Source: Owenia fusiformis
Taxonomy: Eukaryota > Annelida > Polychaeta > Sabellida > Oweniidae
Length of the DNA: 64,000 nt
Direction of reading: 5' to 3'
Assembly (NCBI GenBank): GCA_903813345.2
Contig: CAIIXF020000008.1
Span: 36,170,867-36,234,866, forward strand
In this document: positions 44,301-56,300 of the stretch, piece by piece
Layout: each line of letters starts with the position of its first letter
Numbering within the stretch: the stretch's first letter is position 1
Program-made: the position numbers and the translations under genes
The notes under the pieces: model-generated
The model's database searches: none
Seen by the model: the letters and a program-made list of their open reading frames with translations, nothing else
Told to the model about the DNA's origin: nothing

Positions 44301-47300
44301 CAGTGTAAATAATTTAGTTCAGTGTAAGTCAAAATGGCAGACGAACCGAGTAGATTCAATGTATTTCAATGTTAACCTATGACTAAATAATATTAGGGAT
44401 GTTTAGCTAGACAGTGATATAATAAAACAAATATTTCACTCTATTTTCAGTGAATACCTGTAGCACTTTCACAAAGTGATATTCCACTTGCCCTTCGGGC
44501 TTCAATAGAGAAATATTTGTTCAATATTTCTATTTGAAGAAGGAGACTAAAAAGAAAATCTGGCGTGGTACTAGGCAGTCTAATAAAAACTGATATATCA
44601 AGAGCCTTGTGTGATGAGAAACATGAATATTTTTTTCTTAGCCTTGTCTCTAAAGATTCAGAAGTTCAGATTCGAATATTTTTAGGGTTAGAATGCATGC
44701 ACAATAAAACATATATATATGCATATGAATACCATTGCAGAATTAAATCATTTCTGTTTCATTATTTGTGATATGAGTCTATGGAAAGCCTCTGCAAAGC
44801 GTTTAAATTCCTATTTCCTATTCTTGGAAGGTGGTTCTCGTAGGGTCTTCTCTGACCATCCTTTTTGCAGTACTTTTCATTTGGTAGATTTGGTTAGTAG
44901 GCCAAATTCCTGCTGTATTTTAATGTTTGCCTCGTTCCCTATTAGATTAACCTCTTGAATCAAGGCAGGTTCTAAAATTGGTTGAAACCAGAGAATTTTT
45001 CATTTTGCCACCTTTTGACATTTTACTACATACCTATACAACTTTAGATGCTCAACTTCGTAAAATGAGATGGCAGAGATCATTTCTACACATTCGAAAA
45101 AATTTGTGTAAATTGGATGAAAATTGTTCAAATAAGTGCAATTTTAGTGAAAAGTTTTGTGACGGATTTTCTTGTTACTCTTGGTTTCAAGCTCATTTCT
45201 GAGGTGACGAGAAGTCTCGTCATTCCAGGTAGTCAAGATGTTAATAAAGCACCTTATGTAAAAACATAGAGCCATTACCGAGCAGTCTTTATGGAAAACC
45301 TCTACAAAGCCTTTAAATATAATACCTTTACTTATGTAAAATTATAGATCCAGTACCAGCAGTTTTCATTTGTGTAACATTACAGCACATATGCTGGTAC
45401 ATTGATGATTTGAACATGTTTTCTAATAGCAGAATCGGTTAATCACATGTTTCCCATAAGCCCTCAGTTCTCCTGTATTACTTAAAGTTATGATGACTTA
45501 ACTCTGTCTACCCTTTCTCATTTGCCTCATCTTTGTGTACTAGGCTCTTACATTCAGGTACCCTTTGCATTTGTTCGACTTCTCTTCTAATAAGAGAGTT
45601 TCATCTTCACTCTTTCAGTCTGCAATAAATCTCTGAACTCACCGAGTGAATCAGAGTTCGTCATCGAAATATGGACGACTTTCTATGTCTGGTCAATTTC
45701 CCTGACGTAATCACATAATTATTATGATAATTATTATTTCTTCTCAGATGTTGATAGTGAAAAATATGTGATGAGTATCAGAATGGTGAAGGGCTGTCAT
45801 ACAAACGCTTTCAGCAAAACAAATTTATTTTTATGCATTTATTTTTTTTATAATGTTATGATTGGATGATGCAGCAGTGTATTAAAATGAAACCCAAATA
45901 TTCTATTACATAATACAGGTATGCTATTCTGGTTACCATTCATCTTAGCACTGATTGCTTCGATTGCACCTGCTGCCAATTGCTGGCATCCCAATGATTT
46001 GATCTTAATGTACACTATTATTCATTAGTATGTCTTATCTTAATTGTAGGAATACTCTATTGGGCAATGACATAAAATATCATCCAGATTCATTTTGCAA
46101 AAGGAAATCTAAAGACTGATGACCATCTCTGAAGGAACTGTGCATTTAAGTCCCATTTTTATTATTTTAAAAAGTTCACATTATTGAATATTTTTGACGA
46201 TGTATAAACTTCAGACTTCTGTGTCATCTCTAAAGAGAAAATTGTCACTGTTTCCATTTTGAAACATTTTTTCAAGACTGGACAAACATACATACCTATG
46301 ATATAAGACAGAGATACAAATCAGGCCCGTAGCCAGGGGGGGTTCGCAGGGTTCGGGCGAACCCCCCCCTGGCCAAAAATTCTTTCAAAATCATGCAGTT
46401 TTTCACCATTTTGAGCACTTCTCTTGTGATTTTAGCCATATTTGGTGACAAAATTGTCAAATGTGAACCCCCCCTGGAAATTTTTGAAAACTGAACCCCC
46501 CCCCCCCTTGGCAAATCCTGGCTACGGGCCTGCAAATGAGCTAGATACAGGATAACATAGAAGATATGAATTAGCTAGATAAACTAGATAGAGATATAGA
46601 TTAACAATATAAAGGTTTAGAAGTGAGACTGGTCGAAAATGAATTGCAATACGAGATCATATACCCTTATCTGGCACCGGATTTTAAAAAAGGCAGAGTA
46701 TTTCAAACAATAGAAAGAATGATGAGAAATGATTTAAGTTGCCAATATTATGCATCCAATTTTTGTTTTGATCACATCCAACTGATCACTATATAAAAAT
46801 GAATGTTAAAAATGTAATGATTCATGATATGAATATTTAGAGGTTATGTCACTATGACGTGAAATATGCCTGAGTTCTCCCAATATAGGCCGACCTTGGG
46901 AGGCTCTATATTTGGGCAAGAACGAAGGCATATTTCACGTCATAGTGACATAACTGATGTATTACATGCCTTTGTTCCCATGGTTACTTTGTATCAATGA
47001 CGTGACGTCATGATATTATCATGGTTATTAAAGAAATCTAATATCAAAACGAGGTAAGCGGGCTATATCGGGGTAATCGGGCAATATCGGTGGATATAGC
47101 TCGCTAACTTTCCCATTGACTTCCATACAAATGCTTCGCTAGGTATGTAATACGTATTTATATATGCCCCTTTGGGATGTATTTTCATGTAATATATAAA
47201 GGATTGCAAGGTGCTATGTTAAATATATAAGAAATTGAATTGACTCCAGCTATGCCACTTAATTATATAATCTTATTAGATCACAGATTGCTTAATACGT

Positions 47301-50300
47301 TACACTAATCAAGTTATCAATATTTATTATGTTAAAAGTTATCAGTTGATGCCACGGTCACATGTGATTAGTATTTTGCGACATGCGCTGATGTAGAAGA
47401 TTGGAGCAAATGTGACCATAGCATTTCTTATATCGGAACATACCCTTTTCAATCATTTGATTTCGATTATTTTTAAAGAGAGCATTATCTAGACTCTTTC
47501 AGTTTGAGATAATCTACTAGTTAACCCTTAACCAATCAGAATAGGTCAATCAAAACCCAGTTATCCAATCCGATTTGCAGTTACAGTAATTTATGTCTTC
47601 ATACTAAGCTGACCATTTATTTAATATAAAAACACCATAAAATGCCATTGCTATTCAAATTCATATATTTTTTTTTTAAAGTATAGTAGGATATTATGTT
47701 GTAGGCCTAAGGGTTATCAAAACCTCTGTATTATCATAAAATAAATGAGCCTTTGGCAAATCTGTCATACATTACAATACAAATATTTATTTTACATTTT
47801 TTTATGGATTGACAATACATGTCATACATCATAATAAGGTCAATATAAGTAAATTATCTGTTAGTGCAACTTTGTTCTCAAGATAAAATAGATTTATCCC
47901 GTACCAGGACTATAGTCCTGAGAACGTCTTATTCTTTTGCCTGTACGATTACAACATGGGAAAATTTTCTACGCTTCTTACACTTAAGATACCCATTTCA
48001 ATAGATTCCTTGGTATTTTAACATTCTTTTCGTGTTGTTGAATCCAGGATTGTCTGGGTTTATCGGCAGAACAAAGACATTTTCGTTTTTGATCGCAATA
48101 TTTGTGTGTAATTTAACTTATTTCAACCGTCAAATTCTTCCATTTATTGGTTATCTGGGCCACTTCCGGGTCAGTCAAACGGGGAATCCCCTTTTAATCC
48201 AACCGCCATCTTGGAAAGTGATGGAATATCTCTCGATGGAAAAGAAAAATCTTCCCATTCTGCTGATACACCCAAATAATTGTGGATTCAACTACACGAA
48301 AAGAATGCTAAAATACCCGGGAATCTATTGAAGTAGGTATCTTAAGTACAGGGTGACCGGAAAAAAAGGAGACCATTGAAATAGGCAATATCTCCTAAAA
48401 TAGACTAGTGACATCAATGAAATTTTGCATACATCAGGACAGTTCTATGGAAATTTGTTCCTGAAAGTGTCAATACAAGCAGTCAACTGGTTCAGGAGCT
48501 ATGATCATTTACATAACATGCTCCAAATAGGCGCAATTGAGACCAACGCAGAGCTGGATACATTTGGCAAATACCCTTACATATTCCGACCTTGTTATGG
48601 CATTACATTTAGCATTTATTGCCACCTTTAGGTCAGCAATTGTCTCAGGATTGTTTTGGTACACATTGTCTTTCAAATTGCCCCACAAAAGGAAATCAGG
48701 TGGATTCAAATTTGAGGTGTATGGAGACGAAGCTTATCTGACCTATGGCTTCTGACTCAGTGGTCCCACTCAGTTACAGTATCATCCTAAGGAGGTTTTG
48801 GGCAGCCCTTGGTTTCCATATGGGATTTAATTGTGCCATATAGTGGTTTTAGTAACATGGCACTATGCCCAATACCTAAAGTGACTCTTAAGATTGGGTA
48901 AATCAGCACTTTGGCAACAGGATGATGAACCACATGTCAGATAACCCTTCATTGCCATTACAGCCTAGACTTGAATCCTGCTGATTTCTTTTTGTATGGA
49001 TATTTGAAAGACAATCTATACCAAAACAATCCTCAGACTATTGTTGACCTAAAGAAGGCAATCACTGCTATATGTAATGCCATAATAATGCCATAGAGGG
49101 CAGAACATGTAAGGGTAGTTTGCCATATGAATCCAACTCTGCGTTGGTCTCAAATGTGCCTATTTGGAGCATGTTATGTAAATGATCATAGCTCCTGAAC
49201 CAGTTGAATGCTTGTATTGAAACCTTCAGTAACAAATTTCCATATAACTGTTCCAGTGTATGCAAAATTTCATTGATGGCACTTGTCTAGTTTAGGAGAA
49301 ATTGATTACTTCAATGGTCTCCTTTTTTTCCGGTCACCCTGTATAAGGGGCATAGATAATTCTCCCAAATTGTAATCATACCGGCAAAAGAATGAGCTCG
49401 TTACAGGACTATAGTCCTGGCACAGGATAAAAATAGATAGGTTTCACCAGAAGTGGTGACATATTGTTACAGTCTTTTGTGGATGGTGTCTGGCGGTCAC
49501 TATTCAGTGGTAGGCACTCGGTTGTTGGTATTTTTCAGTTGGCATCTGTAACAAATGGTAGGTGATGACATTTTGCATGTTAATGCCTTGCTTCTTTTAA
49601 CTAAAATTTCAAAATACAATAGAGTTTGTCACGTAGGCCTAAGACAAGTCAAGACAACCGCTTTGCAGCTATAATTATCACTTATTATTACCTTTTGAAA
49701 CAATTGTCACCTGAACTTTTCACGACATATGTATTGTCTTACAAATAGAAGAACCCCTCTTGAATAAAGTGTATTCAACGTTATATAACACTACCCTTTG
49801 CATTCATTGAAGAACTAGACTCTGCACATCGGGTAATATAACACACATGATTTCGTAATAGCATTGTTGATCTATTAGATATTAATCCGACACAAATCGG
49901 AGAATTGAAAGTTTTGATGAATGAGATATCTAATCTTCAATAATAACTGCAAATCGTGTGTGTATATGTAAAAATTGAGCAGAAACAATTCAATAGGCAG
50001 AGTTTTATTTCCAGGCAGAAACTTGAGTTAAATGCCATGTTCTTTGTTGGAGAAGATAAACAATAGGCTGGAAGGCATTTACACCTTATTGGGTGGTATT
50101 GAATACTTGAAGCTTTTGCATAGAGGTCTTCTATCTCTTATACACATCTATTTGGTGGTATTGAATACTTGAAGCTTTTGCATAGAGGTCTTCTATCTCT
50201 TACACACATCTATTTGGTGGTATTGAATACTTGAAGTTTTTGCATAAAGGTCTTCTATATCTACTATACACATCTATTTGGTGGTATTGAATACTTCAAG

Positions 50301-53300
50301 CTTTTGCAGAGAGGTCTTCTATCTCTAATACACCCTTTGGATTGTATTGAATAATTAAGTTTTTGCATAAAGGTCTTCTATCGTACACATCTATTTGGTG
50401 GTATTGAATACTTCAAGCTTTTGCAAAAAGGTCTTCTATCTCTTATACGTATCTATCTGGTGGTATTGAATATTTGAAGCTTTTGCATCGAGGTCTTCTA
50501 TCGTACAGATCTATTTGGTGGTATTGAATACTTCAAGCTTTTGCATAGAGGTCTTCTATCTCTTATACACATCTATTTGGTGGTATTAAATACTTGAAGC
50601 TTTTGCGTAAAGGTCCTTTATCTCTTACACACGTCCATTTGGTGGTAGAGGTCTTCTATCTCTAATATACATCTATTTGGTGGTATTGAATACTTGAAGC
50701 TTTTGCATAGAGGTCCTTTATCTCTTACACACGTCCATTTGGTGGTAGAGGTCTTCTATCTCTAATATACATCTATTTTGTGGTATTGAATACTTGAAGC
50801 TTTTGCATAGAGGTCTTCTATCTCTTACACACGTCCATTTGGTGGTATTGAATACTTGAAGTTTTTGCATAGAGGTCTTCTGTCTCTCACACACGTCTGT
50901 TTGGTGGTATTGAATACTTGATGCTTTTGCATAGAGGTCTTCTATCTCTTACACACGTCTATTTGGTGGTATTGAATACTTGAACCTTTTGCATAAAGGT
51001 CTTCTATATCTACTATACACATCTATTTGGTGGACTTGAATACTTTAAGTTTTTGCATTGAGGTCTTCTATCTCTTACACACGTCTATTTGGTGGTATTG
51101 AATACTTGACCCTTTTTCATAAAGGTCTTCTTCTATCTCTAATATACACCTAATTGGTGGTATTGAATACTTCAAGCTTTTGCATAGAGGCCTTCTATCT
51201 CTTACACACGTCTATTTGGTGGTATTGAATACTTGAACCTTTTGCATAAAGGTCTTCTATATCTACTATACACATCTATTTGGTGGTATTGACTACTTTA
51301 AGTTTTTGCATAGAGGTCGTCTATCTCTTACACACATCTATTTGGTGGTATTGAATACTCCAAGCTTTTGCATAGAGGTCTTCTATCTCTTACACACATC
51401 TATTTGGTGGTATTGAATACTTTTTGTATGGTGAATTACTAGTACTTCAATCTTTTGCATAGAGTTCTTCTATCTCTTATAAATATCTATTGTGTGGTAT
51501 TGAATACTCCAATTTTTCTTTTAGAGATCTTCTGTATCTAATGCTTATTAGATCAAATCCGGTGAAAAAAAATCAATTCATATAGATGTAAACCATATAT
51601 AACACAAATTTGTATCTCCCTGCATTTAGGGAATACGATATTTATTAATTATTAGATTTCAGCCAATATATCATAGTCATGGAATAATTTATTGATAATA
51701 TCAAAATAAACAAATAACATGTTTTAATAGATGTTAACAACATATACCTCTTTGGTAAGTATATGTCCTGGGAATTGGTGATGCAAATATAATGAATGGT
51801 TTTGTACTCTTTCAAATATAAAAGAGCTTTTTGTACTCTTCGAATAAGAGATAATCTTTTGTTATAGCTCTTGATCTAACCAATCCGAATACTTCAAATA
51901 TGGTTGATAATAATCTTATTACCCAAATCAAAAAAGCATTTGCTGATTTAATACTCTCATAATTATCCAGCAATCGTTTCACATATTGAAGCTCATTAAA
52001 GGCCATGGGAGCTACTTTTTAGGTCATTTAGAACTTGTTGGCTGCATCAGAACAATGCCTTTTTAGGTCATTTAGAACTTGTTGACTGCATCAGAACAAT
52101 GCCTTTTTAGGTCATGTAGAACTTGCTGGCTGTATCAAAACAGTCCCTTTTTAGGTCATGTAGAACTTGTTGGCTGTATCAAAACAGTCCCTTTTTAGGT
52201 CATTTAGAACTTGTTGGCTGCATCAGAACAGTATCTTTTTAGGTCATTTAGAACTTGTTGGCTGCATCAGAACAGTATCTTTTGAGGTCATTTAGAACTT
52301 GTTGGCTGCATTAAATAGTACCTTTTCAGGTCATTTAGAACTTGTTGCCTGCATCAAAACAGTACCTTTTGAGGTCATATAGAACTTGTTGGCTGTATCA
52401 AAACAGTCCCTTTTTAGGTCATGTAGAACTTGTTGGCTGTATCAAAACAGTCCCTTTTTAGGTCATTTAGAACTTGTTGGCTGCATCAGAACAGTATCTT
52501 TTTAGGTCATTTAGAACTTGTTGGCTGCATCAGAACAGTATCTTTTGAGGTCATTTAGAACTTGTTGGCTGCATCAAAACAGTACCTTTTGAGGTCATTT
52601 AGAACTTGTTGGCTGCATTAAAACAGTACCTTTTGAGGTCATTTAGAACTTGTTGGCTGCATTAAAACAGTACCTTTTGAGGTCATATAGAACTTGTTGG
52701 CTGCATCAAAACAGTATCTTTTGAGGTCATTTAGAACTTGTTGGCTGCATAAGAACAATGCCTTTTTAGGTCATTTAGAACTTGTTAGCTGCATCAAAAC
52801 AGTATCTTTTGAGGTCATATAGAACTTGTTAGCTGCATCAAAACAGTATCTTTTGAGGTCATTTAGAACTTGTTGGCTGCATCAAAACAGTACCTTTTTA
52901 GGTCATATAGAACTTGTTGGCTGCATCAAAACAGTATCTTTTGAGGTCATTTAGAACTTGTTGGCTGCATAAGAACAATGCCTTTTTAGGTCATTTAGAA
53001 CTTGTTAGCTGCATCAAAACAGTATCTTTTGAGGTCATATAGAACTTGTTAGCTGCATCAAAACAGTATCTTTTGAGGTCATTTAGAACTTGTTGGCTGC
53101 ATCAAAACAGTACCTTTTTAGGTCATATAGAACTTGTTGGCTGCATCAAAACAGTCCCTTTTGAGGTCATATAGAACTTGTTGGCTGTATCAAAACAGTA
53201 CCTTTTGAGGTCATTTAGAACTTGTTGGCTGCATAAGAACAATCCCTTTTTAGGTCATATAGAACTTGTTGGCTGCATCAAAACAGTCCCTTTTGAGGTC

Positions 53301-56300
53301 ATATAGAACTTGTTGGCTGTATCAAAACAGTCCCTTTTGAGGTCATCTAGAACTTGTTGACTGCATCAAAACAGTTGTCCTCTTCAGCCCTTAATAGGTT
53401 CTGGCACTATGGGCATTGGTTTAAAATGGTTTTTACTAAATGATGAAACACCATTTTGGGGTTTTATAACAGTTTTCTCATTAGATAGTTTCTTCATCCT
53501 ATTGTAGCCCTTCGAGCTTTTAATTAACTAAATGTCAACAGCAAATGAGTTAGAATCTCTGTGGAGAGAAGTATCATTTTACAAAGTCTTTGACCTCAAG
53601 ACTTAATTTCTTTTTTTAATCCCACTTAAGCAAGGTTGTGCTAAACCAAAATGATCCCCTCCCAGTATATGAAGATCTTCCGGTTCCACTGGCGGATCTA
53701 CCCCTCCCCCTCCCTAGGATGGACCCAGGAAAAATTTAGAGGGCCTTTTTAGGCATTACTGGGCAAATACAAGACCAAATAATCAGGAAAATGGGCCTTA
53801 AATTTTTGAAAATGTTGGTCAATTTTTGTTTTTTAAAGGGCCCAATGTTTTTTCCCAAATATATTTTCAGACTTGAAATGACCCCTCTTGGTAGTTTTCA
53901 AATCCACCCCTGAGTTACTATGATCTCCCTTGTTGAATTATATTTTAAGAGGGTACTCAATCTTAATATTGTACCCAGTTTAGTCAAATAATAGTTTTTC
54001 TTTATCCAAACAGGGGCAAACAGGTTTTTCAACAAGGTCACATGTAATTTTCTAATTTTCACCACAGTGCAGCACCCAGTATTTCAAACAATGGAGAGAT
54101 GTGAATTGTGGAATAAGCAAACACAAACATACATTGTACTGTAGATAACTGCAAGGTGTATCTAATGATTGGCTCACTGCTGATATGTAAGAGTAGAGCT
54201 TCATGGATTGATTACATTCTGAAGAAAGCAAGCTATTTAATTCTGAACTGGCTTTCAACATAACCTGAGGAAATCGTTAGATAACCTTTCTAACTGAGTT
54301 TCGATGACAGACATGTTTTCATTTAAGGAATCTAGCTGGTGGAATTGGAAAATGATCAAAACCAGCCATTGATTCGATACCTTAATGATGAACCATAACT
54401 TTTTAATTTTGGACTTGTTATGGTTTGTAATCATAAGGGTAAAGGACATGTGTTAAGGAGAAAATGTGATTTTTTATGAGGGATTTCGAGTGAAAAGTAC
54501 TACTTCCTCTTTGCGAACAATAATAATTGAAGTTTTGAGGAGGTACAAAATACAAAATAGCTGAACAAATATAATTTATGATTCAACTTATTTTGATGTT
54601 CATTTGGCCAAAATTTGATTAATACCAATTACTTCAGATTTATAATTTCTCGAATCAGTAGGGAAATTTCTGTTATGATTTCAATATGACCTTTGACCAT
54701 TTTACTATCCTTTGACCATTTTACTGTCCTTTGACTATTTTACTGTCATCTGTGACTGCATGTATTACCCTGTGACCTTTGACAATTTTACTGTCATCTG
54801 TGACTGCATTAATTTCCCTGTGACCTTTGACCATTTCACTGTCATCTGTAACCATTTGCCTGTGATAGAGTTACCATTTACATTGGTAGAAGGCCAAAAG
54901 AATTCATTGTTTGTTTACAGAGAAACTAAGCTGTACCAAAGATGATGCAGCTAGCTATCAGGCTATATGATAACAACAATATTCAATTTTCTTAATTATT
55001 TCAGGATACATTCTCAGTTGAGGGTCGGTGTTTTGTCCGTGTTGACGAGTATGGCCACTTCATCTATTGGAAGAGTGAGGGGAGGGTAAGTAGACCAGTA
55101 CAATGAAATAATATGTCAGTGTACTGTGCAGTAATATCTCTTCAGTAGAACACCTTCGGAACACATCAAAATAATGATCCATTTGGGAGGTGTTCTACTA
55201 ACAGAGTGTTCTACTGTAAACTTTTTTACTGAATTTATAAACTTATGAGAGGTGAAGCACTATATATTTAATTTTTTATAATCAATTTGTTATTATTAGA
55301 AAAACTATAGAGGCAAGTAATATTGAATAGTTTAGTTGTTTTGATACGAATATCTGTGCAATATTTTCTACACAAATCATTTTGTTGAAAAAATTAAGTA
55401 AAATCTAATGCAAATAACAGCAACAGTTTAAAGCATGTTTCTTTTAGATATGAAAACTTAATTGTAAAATGTTATGTTCCAGGAGGGCCAGGTGATAGAA
55501 TGCAGTCAGATCTCAGACATCAGATCCAGTTATTCCCCCAAGGTAAGTTCTGCTTGAAGTGAACCTTAACGATTTAACAGTTCGCGAAATGTTTTATTTT
55601 TTTATTTCTTGAATTTTTTGTTTTGTTTTGGAGTTGTTTTAAAAGTTTCATATTACATTGTACAGAAAATTTTTTGTACTATATATCTACCCAGTCTTTT
55701 CTGTAACAATTGTTACATTTTGACATCTTTCATGCTAATTCCTTGTTGATTTCAGTATGCAATATCATGGTACAAAATGAAACGATTTTCACACCTGTGC
55801 CAGTAATGAAATGGCCTTGTACTACTTCATGGTACATACAAAAGGAAAGCGATTACATGATGTTGAATTCAATATGAAACATGATTTGGCGCCTAAAGGG
55901 ATGATATTTAATCAAACCCTGACCTAAGTGCACTTTATTTTGCCTTCAGTATGAATACAGGAAAACAAACATCGGTCCAAGTTACATCAATATACAAACA
56001 TGAAATGCAGGCATATTGCATTGTTTGGATCAATGGATATAATTGAAAATTCCAATTTTCGAGTACTGTAGATACACTTAATTTGACGCTACTTAATTTG
56101 GCAGATTTGCTCAATTTCGGGACTGAGCTCATAGATCTGGGAATAAACATTTCAAATCCATGTGTTCTGCTTACAGTAAGTCGTGCTATAGCAACACATG
56201 ATGAAACTTTTAAATAAGAATACTTACACATTCCAAGTGAAATACTTGCAAATTCCCAAAAGAGATCTGAAAAATGGCACATTTTTATTTGGTGGATGTT

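Noticed and set aside
46296-46535. Protein-like ORF (ARSQDLPRGG...)
   Set aside because: Translation of the CAGGCCC MITE, a common source of false protein predictions.
48425-49265. ORFs beginning MHTSGQFYG and MHTLEQLYG
   Set aside because: They are the antisense of the transposase C-terminal fragments in the foldback, not genes.
50091-53375. Regularly spaced repeats resembling a CRISPR array
   Set aside because: Units are contiguous with no unique spacers, they diverge gradually, and the host is an animal.
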